A stretch of 64,000 nt of DNA from Dichomitus squalens LYAD-421 SS1. Taxonomy: Eukaryota > Basidiomycota > Agaricomycetes > Polyporales > Polyporaceae. A program made the position numbers and the translations under genes. The DNA lies in assembly GCF_000275845.1 (NCBI RefSeq), contig NW_006766886.1, positions 1,340,945 through 1,404,944 on the forward strand, written 5' to 3'. A model generated the notes under the pieces. That model saw nothing but the letters and a program-made list of their open reading frames with translations, did not search any database and was not told where the DNA came from. Positions 44,556 to 55,645 of this stretch are shown here, piece by piece (within the stretch, counting starts at the first letter, position 1; every line of letters begins with the position of its first letter).

Positions 44556-46587
44556 ATGGCCAAACCCCGCAATAGCGTTCTCTACATGTTTGACCCCCTT
44601 CAGTCGCCATCCACTCCCCGCAGAGACTCGTCTTCCTCGGAGCTCAGCGCATCGGACAAGGAGAACGATGGTCCATGCGGGGACGTCACCATGTTCTTCA
44701 ATCGCATATGTGCCGCTCAACAGCAACATGATGTTCAAGTCTTCACCCCGAAGGGCAAGCTCATCGATATTGGGGACACTCCCGCACCTTTGGGTACGGC
44801 TTGGGATGGTATGGAGCATGACGGCAGCGATGCGGATGGGGAGCAATCAGAGAGCGACGCGGAAGGTTGTTCCATACCCTCGCCACCTCGTAGACCGTTT
44901 GCCGAACTCGACGTGGACCATACGCCCCGCCCTTCAGGCAGCAGTCGACCGGCCAAGGGCTCCATATTCGGTATGACGTCCTCACCTTCCCAGGATTCAA
45001 CGCCGCTCCCCGCTATGCTCGTGCCTGCGCCACAAACATCGCCGCTTGCGGACGTAGTCAACTCGATCAACTTCTCCTCTATGTCTCTCGCGGGAGAACC
45101 AATAACAATCGATCGCCGTACCGGCGTCCATTCTCAGACTCAGGAGGCGGAGGATTCCGAGAATGGGCGTGCCTCGTCCCCGTTCCCGGAGATTAACGTA
45201 TGTGCCCCTGAGACGCCTAGTACCGAGGACTACGACATCTCCGGGAACCACGACGAAAAGCCTGCGATGATGACCGCTTCTCACCTCCGACCTACTTCAA
45301 GTCTCACACAGCTCTCTCCGGATGACCCGCGGCGGACGTCCGTCGACCTCTATTCTTCCTTCCATCTTCAGATGCAGTCAGCAGAGATGTCCTTTGACTT
45401 GCTTAACGACAAGATTTCGTTCTTTGGTCACGGACAAGACTCCTTTTGGTCTGCCGGAGACGATGCTTTGGAGTTTGACGAGACAGGCCTTCCCCCAGCG
45501 CTGAAGGCGAAGGTGGACAAACTCGTCAACTTCACCCAACCTCCCGCCGAGCACACCGAACCCGTGTTTAGCCCGCCTGCCAAGGCTGTCCGGACCCCAC
45601 GTACTCCTCACAATACGTCTCTCACGATAGAGACCGCTATGAACGTCCCACTCCCCCTCTCTCCGTCCTGGGAGGGTGCGCCATCACGCGACAGTGAGTA
45701 TGTTCCTTGGATATCCGTCAATCCACAGGCTGATCGAGGGACGTCCAGTCACCCCGCCTCGACTTTCTCAGCCTGCCCTTGACGAGCAGCCTTCCCCGCC
45801 AACGTCTCCTGTTGTCGCCGACGAGCCCTCCCTGATGCTCGAGTCTGAGCCCCTCCCACCCCCCGTCTCTCAGCCCGCACAGCCTTCTGTGCCCGCGCTG
45901 CGCATCATGAAGAAGACGTTCAGGATGGCTAAGCACCAGAGCGTGGCAGCCGCACCCACGAAGGCCACCCCGACCATGAGCACCCAGCATGTCGAGAAGC
46001 CGGAGTCTGTCGTCCTCGCGAAAAGACGGCCCTCGCTATCTGTTGCCCCCAAGATTGCGCCGGCACCGGCACCAGCACCCCCGCGCCCAGTGATTCGTGG
46101 TGTTCAGCGTCCGCCTGCGAGCATGACCGCAGGGGGCGTTGTCATCGGCCTCCCGCCCCAAGGGTCTTCGTCCAACACCTCGGGCTCTACGTCTTCGTCT
46201 GGCTCTGGGTCCACGCGCGCCACCAGTGCAGCTCCTGCGCCCGCGCCCGCGTCTCGCTTCGCAGGTATCCAGCGGCCCAATTTCGCCGCGAAGGAGAGGG
46301 CGGCCCCGAGGTCCGTGAGCGGTGCCGCGCGTCCTGCTGCACCAGCTACTGGCATCACCCGCGCGACGTCAATGGTCGCGCCGAAGGCTCCTGTGTCGAG
46401 TGCGCTGCGTCCGCCGGCCCGCATCGCCGCCCCTGGCCCCTCCGCGCTACCGAAGCCTGCCTCGAGGCTTCCTGGCCCGTCAGGCATCGCGAGGACAGCT
46501 AGTGCGAGCTCCATTGGTGCGGGTGCTGGTACCGCGGCGAGTCGCGCTCGGGCGTCGACGCTGTCTCGCGCGACGGGGAGGTTCTGA
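44556..46587 (+). CDS. Unrecognised Ser/Pro/Ala-rich protein
   Basis: Exon 1 (44556-45697) and exon 2 (45729-46587) give 666 aa if joined in phase. The N-terminus MAKPRNSVLYMFDPLQSP is followed by an acidic and Ser-rich region with several SP/TP sites and short conserved-looking patches (VTMFFNRICAAQQ, FHLQMQSAEMSFDLLNDKISFFG). The C-terminal third is Ala/Pro/Arg-rich and basic (APRSVSGAARPAAP). No domain is recognised. The protein is probably largely disordered, and its SP/TP sites would suit a kinase substrate, but that is speculation. The only in-phase splice between the two clear coding stretches removes just 31 bases, which is very short; a weaker 64-base alternative (donor near 45665) also fits. 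The join is therefore uncertain, although both parts look coding. Confidence 0.65.
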
Positions 46588-47713
46588 GCCAGATGGACGA
46601 CGATGGAGAGGTTTTCGTTCTCTCACTTCCGGTAGGTTTTCTTGTATTTACGCTCATCTCGTTGTATCTCGCATTGCATTAGTAGCACCTCATTCAATCT
46701 CATCCCGTCGTCACTGTCGTCGCTGTCGCATAGACTCACTCGCCACTCACATAGTCACCCGCACTGTTCTCACAGATGTTCACAAGAACAGCACTCACGA
46801 TCCTCCACACGAACCGATCTCGTCTGTGAATAGTCTCTTCGCGCATTGTGTTCCTCACTTCATCTATGTTTTATGACTACCACCATGGTCCTCATCATTC
46901 GCAACGCTCACTCTACTGAAATCCAAGTAAACGTATCCGAGACAGAATATGTAGAGACGCTCAACAGGTTCACAAATGTCTATATATCTATGGTATCATA
47001 CAGGCAGGACTCGGGCTTGGCTGCTCCCTCAGGCCTCAGTTCCTGCCGTCTAGAGCGATCCAGCGCAAGACCGTGTTCACGAGGTACTTTCTGGTTTCCG
47101 ATTCTTGGTTGACAGTTGAGAGTTGTCCACGTTCTGGAAAGACGGGCGCGGACACCGCGAAGTGTCTCGTAGCTGCAGAAGAGGTCCTTCGAATATAGTG
47201 GTATAGAGGGGTTCAGACAGGAAGATGTCGGTTAGACCTGATCGATGATGGGCCACCGGCCACCCAAAGCGCGGCCACTAGGCTTGTCTATGACCGCAAC
47301 ACTGGACTCCATCTATCCTTGTTTGATACTTCCTGAGCTTGCCAGGCTCAGTACCGCATGTCTATAGATGTACGTCCAGGTTTACTCACCTTGCGCAGCC
47401 TTGTGCCTGACACATCTTCACGTACTCAGCACACATGTACTCGTGACATCCACTATCCATGAGCACTTGATTTGGGAATTGTGCACTATTTACAGCGTCC
47501 CAGCTATCGCGCAACCGTGCTTGTCTGAATTTCGAGCTTTGAAGCTTGCGCAGCTGGAGTCTGACATCGCGATCGTCCCGGACGCTAAGGTATCCACTCC
47601 AGTCGCCCGTGGGTTGTGTCAGACAAGGCCCGATTCTGTCGCTCCTCTTCTACACAATATGTGTTGTCCGCGTATTTTACGAGCGTACACGCCATCAACC
47701 TTGAGTAGCCATC
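46588..47713. other. Intergenic, no gene recognised
   Basis: About 1.1 kb of 3' flank and noncoding DNA before the sedolisin relic. No coding signal was seen. Confidence 0.4.
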
Positions 47714-48866
47714 ATGAAGACCGTGGGTACGCGCATATACTGGGTCTCTCTTGCCGCGCTTGTTGCTGCCATCTCACCCTGTAGACCCCTTCCTGGGGGC
47801 TGGTCACGGCAGCGTCGCGTTGATCATGGCACCCTGCTGTCCCTCAATTCAGCTCGTCCAGTCTAGTATCCAGAACCTGGATGCATACTTATCAGACATT
47901 GCTAACCCCCTGTTACCCAGCTATAGCAAACACTGGTCGTCCGCAAAGGTCGCCGATACCGTTCAATCTTCGAAGGCAACCATCGACGTCGTCCATTCTT
48001 TGCTCGCTGTCGATAGCGGGATCAGCTGGACAACATGCAGCTCGACGCAAATGGAGGCATCCTCTACGCCAACGTCACAGTCGCCGAAGCCGAGCGCATC
48101 CTAAACGCAGGAGCTTTGTGAGTCAGATGCCCGCTTCTTGCCCATATGTTACGGCCGTTGGAGCAACGTCTGTGAGCCTGGGTCACAGTGTGAGTCTTCA
48201 CTCAACTATCTACATCGATGCATCTCTGTTCAATAAATTCCCTTCCGTCACGTTAGGTGCACGACCCTGAAACAACTACTACTGCCTTCCCATCTGGCGG
48301 CGGTTTTCCGAACATTTTCCCCAGGCCTTCGTGGCGAGAGGCACACGTCAGCTAGTACTTGGGAAAGTTCGCACCTTCATACGCCCCAGACATTTTGAAC
48401 AAAACCGATCAGGGAGAGCATATCCAGATGTATCGGCCAACGGGTAAGTTGGCTATTTCGGAACATCACATGTCTACCTGCCCCAGACTGGACCTCACTT
48501 CATGGCAGCTTCCCCAACGTCGTCGCCTTTGATGGCAAAGCGGCACTTTCGGGAGGTAATTCTGCTTCAGTTCCCATCTTCGCCCCCGTTATTGTATCTG
48601 TGACCGACGCTCACCTTGCGATTGGAAAGAGTGCAGTTGGCTAGATCAATCCTGCTGTGCGATATATTTTTCGACTCGCCGCTGATCGTTGGGGTTCTGT
48701 AGCTCTACCCCAACCTCTCCACCCACGCGTTCCATGACGTGACCAATGGGGCAAACCGTGGCTGTCAGACGGCGGGCTTTGTTGCCGCACCTGGCTGGGA
48801 CCCTGTAACGGGATGGACACGCCCAACTTTCCTCTATTGTTGGCTGCTTTCTTGTCCCTACCTTGA
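47714..48866 (+). pseudogene. Decayed sedolisin (tripeptidyl-peptidase, S53) gene
   Basis: Pieces of a secreted S53 peptidase occur in order but in different frames: a signal-peptide-like start (MKTVGTRIYWVSLAALVAA), prodomain parts (LLPSYSKHWSSAKVAD, then LDANGGILYANVTVAEAER after a frameshift), then directly the C-terminal catalytic part (PASCPYVTAVGATSVS, TTTAFPSGGGFPNIFPRPS, FPNVVAFDGKAALSGG, NSASVPIFAP) and the end TPNFPLLLAAFLSLP. Roughly 200 residues holding the catalytic Glu and Asp are missing between 48109 and 48127. The Ser motif reads GGNSAS instead of SGTSAS, and an in-frame stop interrupts AVG-INP near 48642. It therefore cannot make an active peptidase. Intact family members are secreted acid peptidases that release tripeptides. 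Confidence 0.8.
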
Positions 48867-49177
48867 ATGCTGCTGCGATCCGATATCCAGTCCCCCGATG
48901 ACGATAAATCGCCTATACTCCAGTTTACGCGTTGATTACATTGTTTCGTGAGTGGTCATGATATCTGAGAACAATGGCACGGTCCAAAACAAGATCACAA
49001 AGCGAGCCGCAACAGTTTGGCGCCGGTTGGCCCAAGCACGACGGCGAACTCTGAAATAAGAGAAGCCGCTGCGAACCAGATGTCTCCTTACACTGAACTA
49101 CCACCGAGCCCACTTCTCGCCGCTATTTTTGCACAGTCCTCTTGTATCCACCTCTTAGTTCATAACTGTGAACCATC
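48867..49177. other. Intergenic
   Basis: A 311-base spacer between the sedolisin relic and the F-box-like gene, with no coding signal. Confidence 0.4.
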
Positions 49178-50461
49178 ATGGGCCAGTATTGGGACTTGTA
49201 TGTGAATTCCTTGTCGCGCTGTGGTTGTGTACATCATACTCATCTCTCCACCCCAACGCAGTTACAACGTTGACAAACGCGAGATCGGCGAACGAAATGG
49301 ACTGGCGAAATTGGGTGAATTTTTCTTCAGCAAGCAAGGATTCCTTGTGAGGAGCATCACCTTGCCGCACTCTAGGCATGTCGAGATTGTATTTCATATG
49401 AGCGCTGCCGTGACTCACAATCGACCTCGATATCCAGACCGGACCTTGACAGCGTCTTCAAGGCGACGCCCACCGTTGCCAATGTCGCCCAATCGACCGG
49501 TTTATTCTCACTTCCGAACGAGCTCTTGCTGAAGATCACCGGATCCTTCACCAGCCTCCAGACCCTCGCCGCCTTCGCGGTTACATGCCGACGGGTCTTC
49601 GACCTCGCACGTTACACCGTAGAAGACGCGCGAGACGGTTGCGCAGCACCTTGGGCGTGTTGCCGTGTCGTCTGTTTGGGAGATTACGCCAGTTACGAAG
49701 ATGTCCCCAAATCACTCTATACGGCTCAGGAACGCGCTGAGATCGAAGGGAAACGCGACTCCGCCGGGACCGACAAAGCCGACATGTCCTATGGCGGGAT
49801 TCACCAGCTCAAGGTGGAGCCGCACAATCTTTGGCGAGGGGCGCACGCGTTCTACGACCCCAAGCGTTGGCCGGACGAGATCAACGAGTGGTACGCTCGC
49901 TTCACTAAAGCTGATCGCAAGAGGTTCGATGCTCTCATGGCGGTCACGTACCCGACAGACCGGAAGGATTGGGTGCTTTGCAACCTTAGCAAGAAGGAGT
50001 ATGTCCGCGCATCCGAGATTGCAAAGCTCGCTAAACGCCCGAACGACGCTCAACCTTTCTTGCCCAACTGTTTGCCGGATCTCGGCCAAGCCTTGCTGAC
50101 GCGCATCGCTTGGTCTGAGGACGATAGCATCTCTATGGCGAAGAACGAGGTCACCGCGAAGCTGCATCGCGGAGCGTGGGTCGGCGACAATATCTGCATC
50201 ACCACTTTGGAGCGCATCCTAAGCGGATCGGAGGAAGACGAGGAGTGGATGGACATCAGCACATCCGTAATTCACGACCTCATCTACATTTACAGGGCGG
50301 AATTTGGGAAGAAGTGGTTGAAAGTCATCAAGGATGGCTTGACGGAGAACGAACAATACGAGTGGTATTGGATGGCTTCGGATGGGGATGACGACACGGC
50401 CAAGTTAGGTCGTGCCACGGGGATGCGACCGCCCCGACGATGGTTCTGGTCTAACTTCTAA
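49178..50461 (+). CDS. F-box-like protein of the basidiomycete MGQYW family
   Basis: Exons 49178-49197, 49262-49346 and 49463-50461 join to 367 aa. The opening MGQYWD-FYNVDKRE, then LAKLGEFFFS, is a hallmark of a protein group seen in mushroom-forming fungi. An F-box-like motif follows (LFSLPNELLLKITGSF, LQTLAAFAVTCRRVFDLAR), and then a family-specific region (PWACCRVVCLGDYASYEDVP) ending RRWFWSNF. F-box proteins usually recruit substrates to SCF ubiquitin ligases, but substrates of this family are unknown. Exon 1 is only 20 bases. The exon 2 to exon 3 junction uses an AAG acceptor, chosen because the stronger upstream CAG (49435-49437) breaks the frame, so this junction is tentative. Confidence 0.72.
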
Positions 50462-50558
50462 TCAATTTGGAATCCTGTGATGACACCGTGGACCAGCAGC
50501 CGTAGTCTCATGATGAACAGTTTTGTATATACAGATCTTCATGTCGAAGGTGTAGCCA

Positions 50559-52599
50559 CTACGTAGCAGACAACGGATTGTTACCGACGATCTGACTGAA
50601 AATCTGGTAAGCAGCTTCGCCACTGCCGAGCGTGCCAAATCTGTATGCGGCAACTTCGTGTCCGCTGTCTCACGTGAGCTTCTGGGGAAGGCACGTATGG
50701 CTGTATGAAGACACTTACGCCCCGAATACCCGTACGTAGGAAAGCGTCCCGGCATTCTTGAAGAGGCCGGCAGATTCTCCATGAACCGTGAAGTTAGAGA
50801 ACTGTTGCTCGGCCCACTCTGTGCTGAACTTCGTCTGCATTTGATCAAGCTGTATGGATGTGAGTATCTGGAATTGAACTCTTACGGCGGAGCATACCAT
50901 CGCTTCGACACCGAAGTAGTTGAACAGGTAGTCCTAGAATGAATATCAGTGGGAGAAGTAGGAAATCGAGGAAATCGAGTGTCCATACCGCATCACCGAC
51001 ATAGAGAACCGTCCGAATGCCTGCATCAACAACCGCCTCAAGCATAGGGCGCGAGTTCTGCATCCATTCTCCTTGGAACTCGAACAGAACCTCGGAGTTC
51101 ACTTCTTCAAAATCTCCAACAGCGCCAATACGCTGCTTGCGGGTAGTATTGTTGGCGTACTGTGTGATATCCGGGGGATACGTATCGGAGAAGTCAGCAA
51201 GGATGTAGTCCTCGTCCTGATTGCCGGCGAGACGGTGCGTGATGAGGGCGTCGCAAAAATTCTGGGCGGAAGAACATGTCGTCGGGTCCAGCGAATCATA
51301 GCACTGATGAATCTGCGCGTCAAGCGATAAGCATAGGGAACGCGTTCATCGGGAATGTCACGGACCATGTCTTTGCAGCCGCCTTGCTGATTCCAGAAGT
51401 CGGTCGCAGACTGAATGGTATCGTTGGTAGTCGTTGGGAAGTACCTACGTCGCGCTTCGTGAGTATCGACGTGCCGAGATTCCTAACCAGAACTCACGGA
51501 TTGGATTGAGCGTAGGTCAGGTAGCTCTCATACTGAATGAGAGGATCCTAGGAGACCACAAGAGTTACTCCACGTGCTTGCGATATTTCCGGAAGTTCAG
51601 ACTACTCACAGTTAGCCCATCACCGATTCCCAGAACTTTCATATTAATGGGCACACCGCGGATGCTGCCGTTGGCGATGGCTGCGTTCTGGTCCAAGAAG
51701 TATCTATTTGATGCATTGAGAAGACAAGATTACGGGGTGACGAAGCCTTCACGTACTGAGCGAAGATTGGACCATAATGCCCACCGTAACTACCAATCGG
51801 TAAGCATAGAATATTTCATGGTCGATATATGATATCCCTTACGATTCGGTCCAGACCCCGAAATCGTTATATTGGAACTCCTCGAAACGCGCATCTGCAA
51901 AGAGGATTTGCAAAACCTATGGGGCGTGGTGGGATCGCAAATGTTGCGCCGGTATATAACGAAGTCGGGACTTACCTGCCACACGTCGGCCGCAGCCGCG
52001 ACCGAATTATTCAGCTGTCGATCACCGTTGGAGAAGCCCGTCCCGATGGGTTGATCGATGTAAATCCTAGCGACTATCCTTCAGCAGAGCGTGGCCAAGA
52101 CACTATCAACCCTACATGTTCGACGCGTTGTTCCACGAGAATGGGTTGAATGACACCGTTGAGCTATCGTTATTGATTCTGCAAGGACCGTGTTCTTGGT
52201 ATAAACCAACAAGTCCAGAACCTCCCGGCTACGACGCGCCTGATCAGGACCAAATCCCGAGCATGGATCGGATTGGCCTACTCCGCCTTGGAGCCAGAGC
52301 GTTAGGGGCGCAGTCTCGGGGTGCTCGCGAGCCTCAAAAAACCAGAACCTGCACCGAAACGTCAGACATGATATACTTCGTCAGGTCATGGGCACATACC
52401 ACATGCTGTTATTTGCGTCGATGTCCGCATAACCAGAAGCCTGATTGACACCAGGTATAGTCTCGCATTCTCCGCTATTCTCCACTAGTCGCAACTGACT
52501 TGGAGCCCTGTCGCTGGCACGCACGTCTAGGTGAGCAGAATTTGCCAGCCCAATAACGACAGTAGGTGTGGCAAGCAGCGCGAAAGTGGCCAACCACAT
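50559..52599 (-). CDS. Secreted serine carboxypeptidase (S10 family), 13 exons
   Basis: Thirteen minus-strand exons join in phase to 464 aa: 52599-52400, 52348-52251, 52194-52116, 52066-51976, 51916-51843, 51789-51757, 51703-51610, 51547-51498, 51444-51366, 51312-50989, 50933-50898, 50849-50719 and 50664-50559. A signal peptide ([19 protein letters not shown]) leads into [30 protein letters not shown], the nucleophile motif ESYGGHYGP (Ser181), the Asp motif VGDADY (Asp375) and GHEVAAYR (His432), so the whole triad is present. Such enzymes remove C-terminal residues in the vacuole or outside the cell. The oxyanion-hole motif, normally GGPG, reads GGVG and the following residues are unusual (QSDPCSGF). 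Exons 6 and 11 are 33 and 36 bases long. Activity is likely but not certain. Confidence 0.85.
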
Positions 52600-54394
52600 C
52601 CCTGAAACCTTCGAGGTGAAGTGAGAGGGGAGAGGATAGTCGCTCCGGCATGAACTCCCAGAAAGCATTTATAGTAGATCGCATGACCGCGCTCACCAAG
52701 CGTCTGGTGCTCATACATCACGTTTATTCGGCTCAACGTAACGAGACGTACTAGGCCATCGGCCACGCCTGCGAAAGTGTCTGCTTGTCAACATCGTGTA
52801 CTGTATCAGCCACCGCATGTATTGCATCCTACGGTTCCCAGCCTGTCATGCACAAGAGCGTGGCGCGGAGAGAAAAGTCCGGCGTGAGATCTGCAAGCTA
52901 CTCATGAGTGCCATTAGAACGTATGGTCAAATACATACCGGTGGAAGCCACAGGACAAGCGGCAAGAAGCCGGAAATATCGCTGACTGTTTTTGGGTCAT
53001 CAGCTTACAGCACGACGCTGACGGTTCGTGACGTCTTTTGACCCGAGATTCCGTCTTCTTCGTAGGGTTAGAAAGCTTGCGAATGGGAGATAGGTGGATG
53101 ATACTCGAATTGAAGCCTGCAGTACGGACCCGACGCGTCGAACTTGAAACAATAGAAGCGTGCCAGTAGTACTCATCCCCAACTCGTGCAAGGTTCCGGT
53201 AAGGTTCGAACAAAACAAGGACCATCGTTGTAGTGTAGTGTGGTGGGAGGTACTCTTGAATCCTTCACTCATTCCCACGCGCGCTTAAGAGGCACCGGCA
53301 GGTTGGCGCCCATAGCGGTATGTCCTGCTCGCTTACACGAACGCCGCGAGCGCCCCAGAAATGAACCTAAGCGTGTTTCTGCAAATCGTGAGCAAAATCG
53401 ATGGGATGGTGCTCGAGATACTGAGTGGTCTTCTGGTTACACGGCCATTTATAGGCGCCTCCCAAGCGCGCGGCCGTCGCCGACAAGCTATGTAATCGAG
53501 CATCCGTAGTGCCACTCGAGCCACTCAACGGTCACTTGCAGGCGTCATAGAAAATGCTACATAGTATAACTGAAGAGCGGTGGGAATAAGCTTTGGGGCC
53601 GTTTTATTTCATGACCCTCCCCTCAAGGTCTAAGTATCTACCAGTAGCTTAAGTACGAATCGCTTCAGTGATCATGATATAGCAGGGTCCCACGGTCGTG
53701 CATGATCAAACTTCGGTTTCATAAGGCATGATGCATAGGGTTCTATCTTAGTACCATAACGATGTACAAGCGTCAACTAATCGACGGAAAGGTTCAATAA
53801 CGCTACAGAGATCGGTGGCTACAATAGTCCGAGTGCATGAATGAGTCATGTCGTACAGGTCGTCAGGCAATGAACAGCACTAGAGATGAAGTAAGGACAG
53901 TAGATGTGAAAAATAAAAAGGGGATGGTATGAGCATAGCCGTAAGTACAGTCTAAAGTACATAGAAGGTCTCAAAAGAAAAAGTCGTCGTCGTCGACATG
54001 GGGCCTGCAGGAATAAGTGAGATTTGCTAGGTATCTTCGTAACTTGCCTGCACGACGATCGTAAGCACAGATACAAGGGGATCTATGACCTGGGTACTCA
54101 CTTCGTGTTCTGCGAAATCGGAATCGGATATACGGGGCCGGGCCGAGGGAAGACAGAAAACGGCGACGTGGACGCCCTTCTGAGACTGAGTGACCCATAT
54201 CGAGGAAGGAGTGATATCGAGGCTCCGGGGCGAAGCTGGAATAAGGAGCGCAGATTAGCGGCAGATCAAAAATAAAACCTTGTAATGCCGGTCCTCACCG
54301 TGCCCGAGGCTCGATATCATGCATAGCAAGATGAGACGCAAGATCGCGGATGGTCGGGAGGATAGCGCGACAGCCGAGTCGTTGACAGGGGATG
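52600..54394. other. Intergenic, no gene recognised
   Basis: About 1.8 kb. The left end should contain the carboxypeptidase promoter. The rest gives only short unspecific frames. A short minus-strand frame ending HVDDDDFFF near 53971 could be a 3' exon of the neighbouring hypothetical gene, but no splice could be supported. Confidence 0.35.
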
Positions 54395-55075
54395 TTAGCG
54401 TAGCCCCCAGACTGAACCGCCATCATGTATGCCTCCCTCGTCTATTTGGATGGCTGTCAGGCTGCGCACAACGGAAACGAGAAGGTGGGAATTCACTGCA
54501 CGGTCCATCGCACGCGCTTGTGAGATCCTGTACCGTAAGCGTGGGCCAGAAGCGTCGGTGAGATTGCTCTCACCCGACGTTGTTCGCGACCGGGTCCCGA
54601 CGGAGAAGCCACCAACGTGCGGTACCTCCAGATAGGTGACGTTTGAGACCGGTGACCCCTCAAAATGCGATGCCCTGTACCGCGCGGCGATCTCTTGCGC
54701 GGGGCTGCTATTCCTCGCTCTCGATCCGGTCGTACCGCTACTTCTGAGTAGTGCTCTCGAGGACCGCGTGAATCCAGACATTGACCAAGTACTGTCAGCA
54801 TCGTCGCTGTCGTTGACCTGCCCTCGAAGGGGGTCCGTGTCAAAGACTCTTCCGTAACGCTTCCGGCGGTCAGGAAACCTCGTCTGCTGTTTGGGTCGTG
54901 GTCGAGAGGTCTGCCTAGCTTGAGCCGGCCGGTATACGCCCGGTCGAGACCCCGCCTGCATGGGCTGCTGGGGCATGGGCCTGCTGATGACGAACACTGG
55001 GGTGTTCGCCATGGACATGCCCAGGGAGCGTGTGTACTGAGGAGGCTGATAAGGATAGTATTGAGAGCGGGACAT
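54395..55075 (-). CDS. Hypothetical Arg/Ser-rich protein
   Basis: A single uninterrupted frame of 226 codons from an ATG at 55075. The N-terminus is Tyr/Pro/Gln-rich (MSRSQYYPYQPPQYTRSLG, then RPMPQQPMQAGSRPG), followed by a basic patch (RFPDRRKRYGR) and an acidic one (NDSDDADSTW). No domain, signal peptide or membrane helix is seen. Its composition is more protein-like than that of the neighbouring random frames, and it starts with ATG in a plausible context. It may lack a 3' exon. It is divergent from COQ4. Treat it as a weak prediction. Confidence 0.4.
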   Translation of the reverse strand: MSRSQYYPYQPPQYTRSLGMSMANTPVFVISRPMPQQPMQAGSRPGVYRPAQARQTSRPRPKQQTRFPDRRKRYGRVFDTDPLRGQVNDSDDADSTWSMSGFTRSSRALLRSSGTTGSRARNSSPAQEIAARYRASHFEGSPVSNVTYLEVPHVGGFSVGTRSRTTSGESNLTDASGPRLRYRISQARAMDRAVNSHLLVSVVRSLTAIQIDEGGIHDGGSVWGLR

Positions 55076-55645
55076 GATGGAGCGGGTAGGAGATTGAGGG
55101 AATGCAACAAGTCATCTCACCGAAGTGCCGACAGCATTTTAGGTTGAGCTACCAGGGGGTTTCCTCCGCGAGCCTTGTGCGAAGCAGTGAGGCCCGTGCC
55201 CCAAGCCACACGCCATTGTGACTGTCCACCTGGGAACAGTCTGATGTCCATCTACACGGCGGGAGGGGAGGTAAGTAGCACATGTCACCCAGGTAGATGG
55301 ATCGGGAAAGATGGTCTTTGGCTACCGGCGGGAAGCACTTCGGAATTGGACCGCAAGGGCGGTATGAGCGGCGATTGAGAGCCCTAGCGGTTCTCCTTAC
55401 AGGAAACTACTGCAAAGCGATCGTACCCGTACATGAATTGTCCGGAATGTATCCAAATAGATGTACTAAAGCAAGTTGTAAGTACAGAGACGAAAGTCAA
55501 GTTACCCACATCCCGACTTCGAACGCAGGCAATTAGCGCCTAATAAGCTTTCCGGCCCGGCCGGTGTCTCCGCCACAAGAGCGCCGCGTCGACGACTTCG
55601 CACAACAGGTGTTATTACTTTCACTTATACTCGCTTGGATCGACC
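55076..55645. other. Divergent intergenic region upstream of COQ4
   Basis: About 570 bases separate the hypothetical gene and COQ4. The last 40 bases before the COQ4 ATG include an AT-rich stretch (GTTATTACTTTCACTTATAC). No coding signal was seen. Confidence 0.4.
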
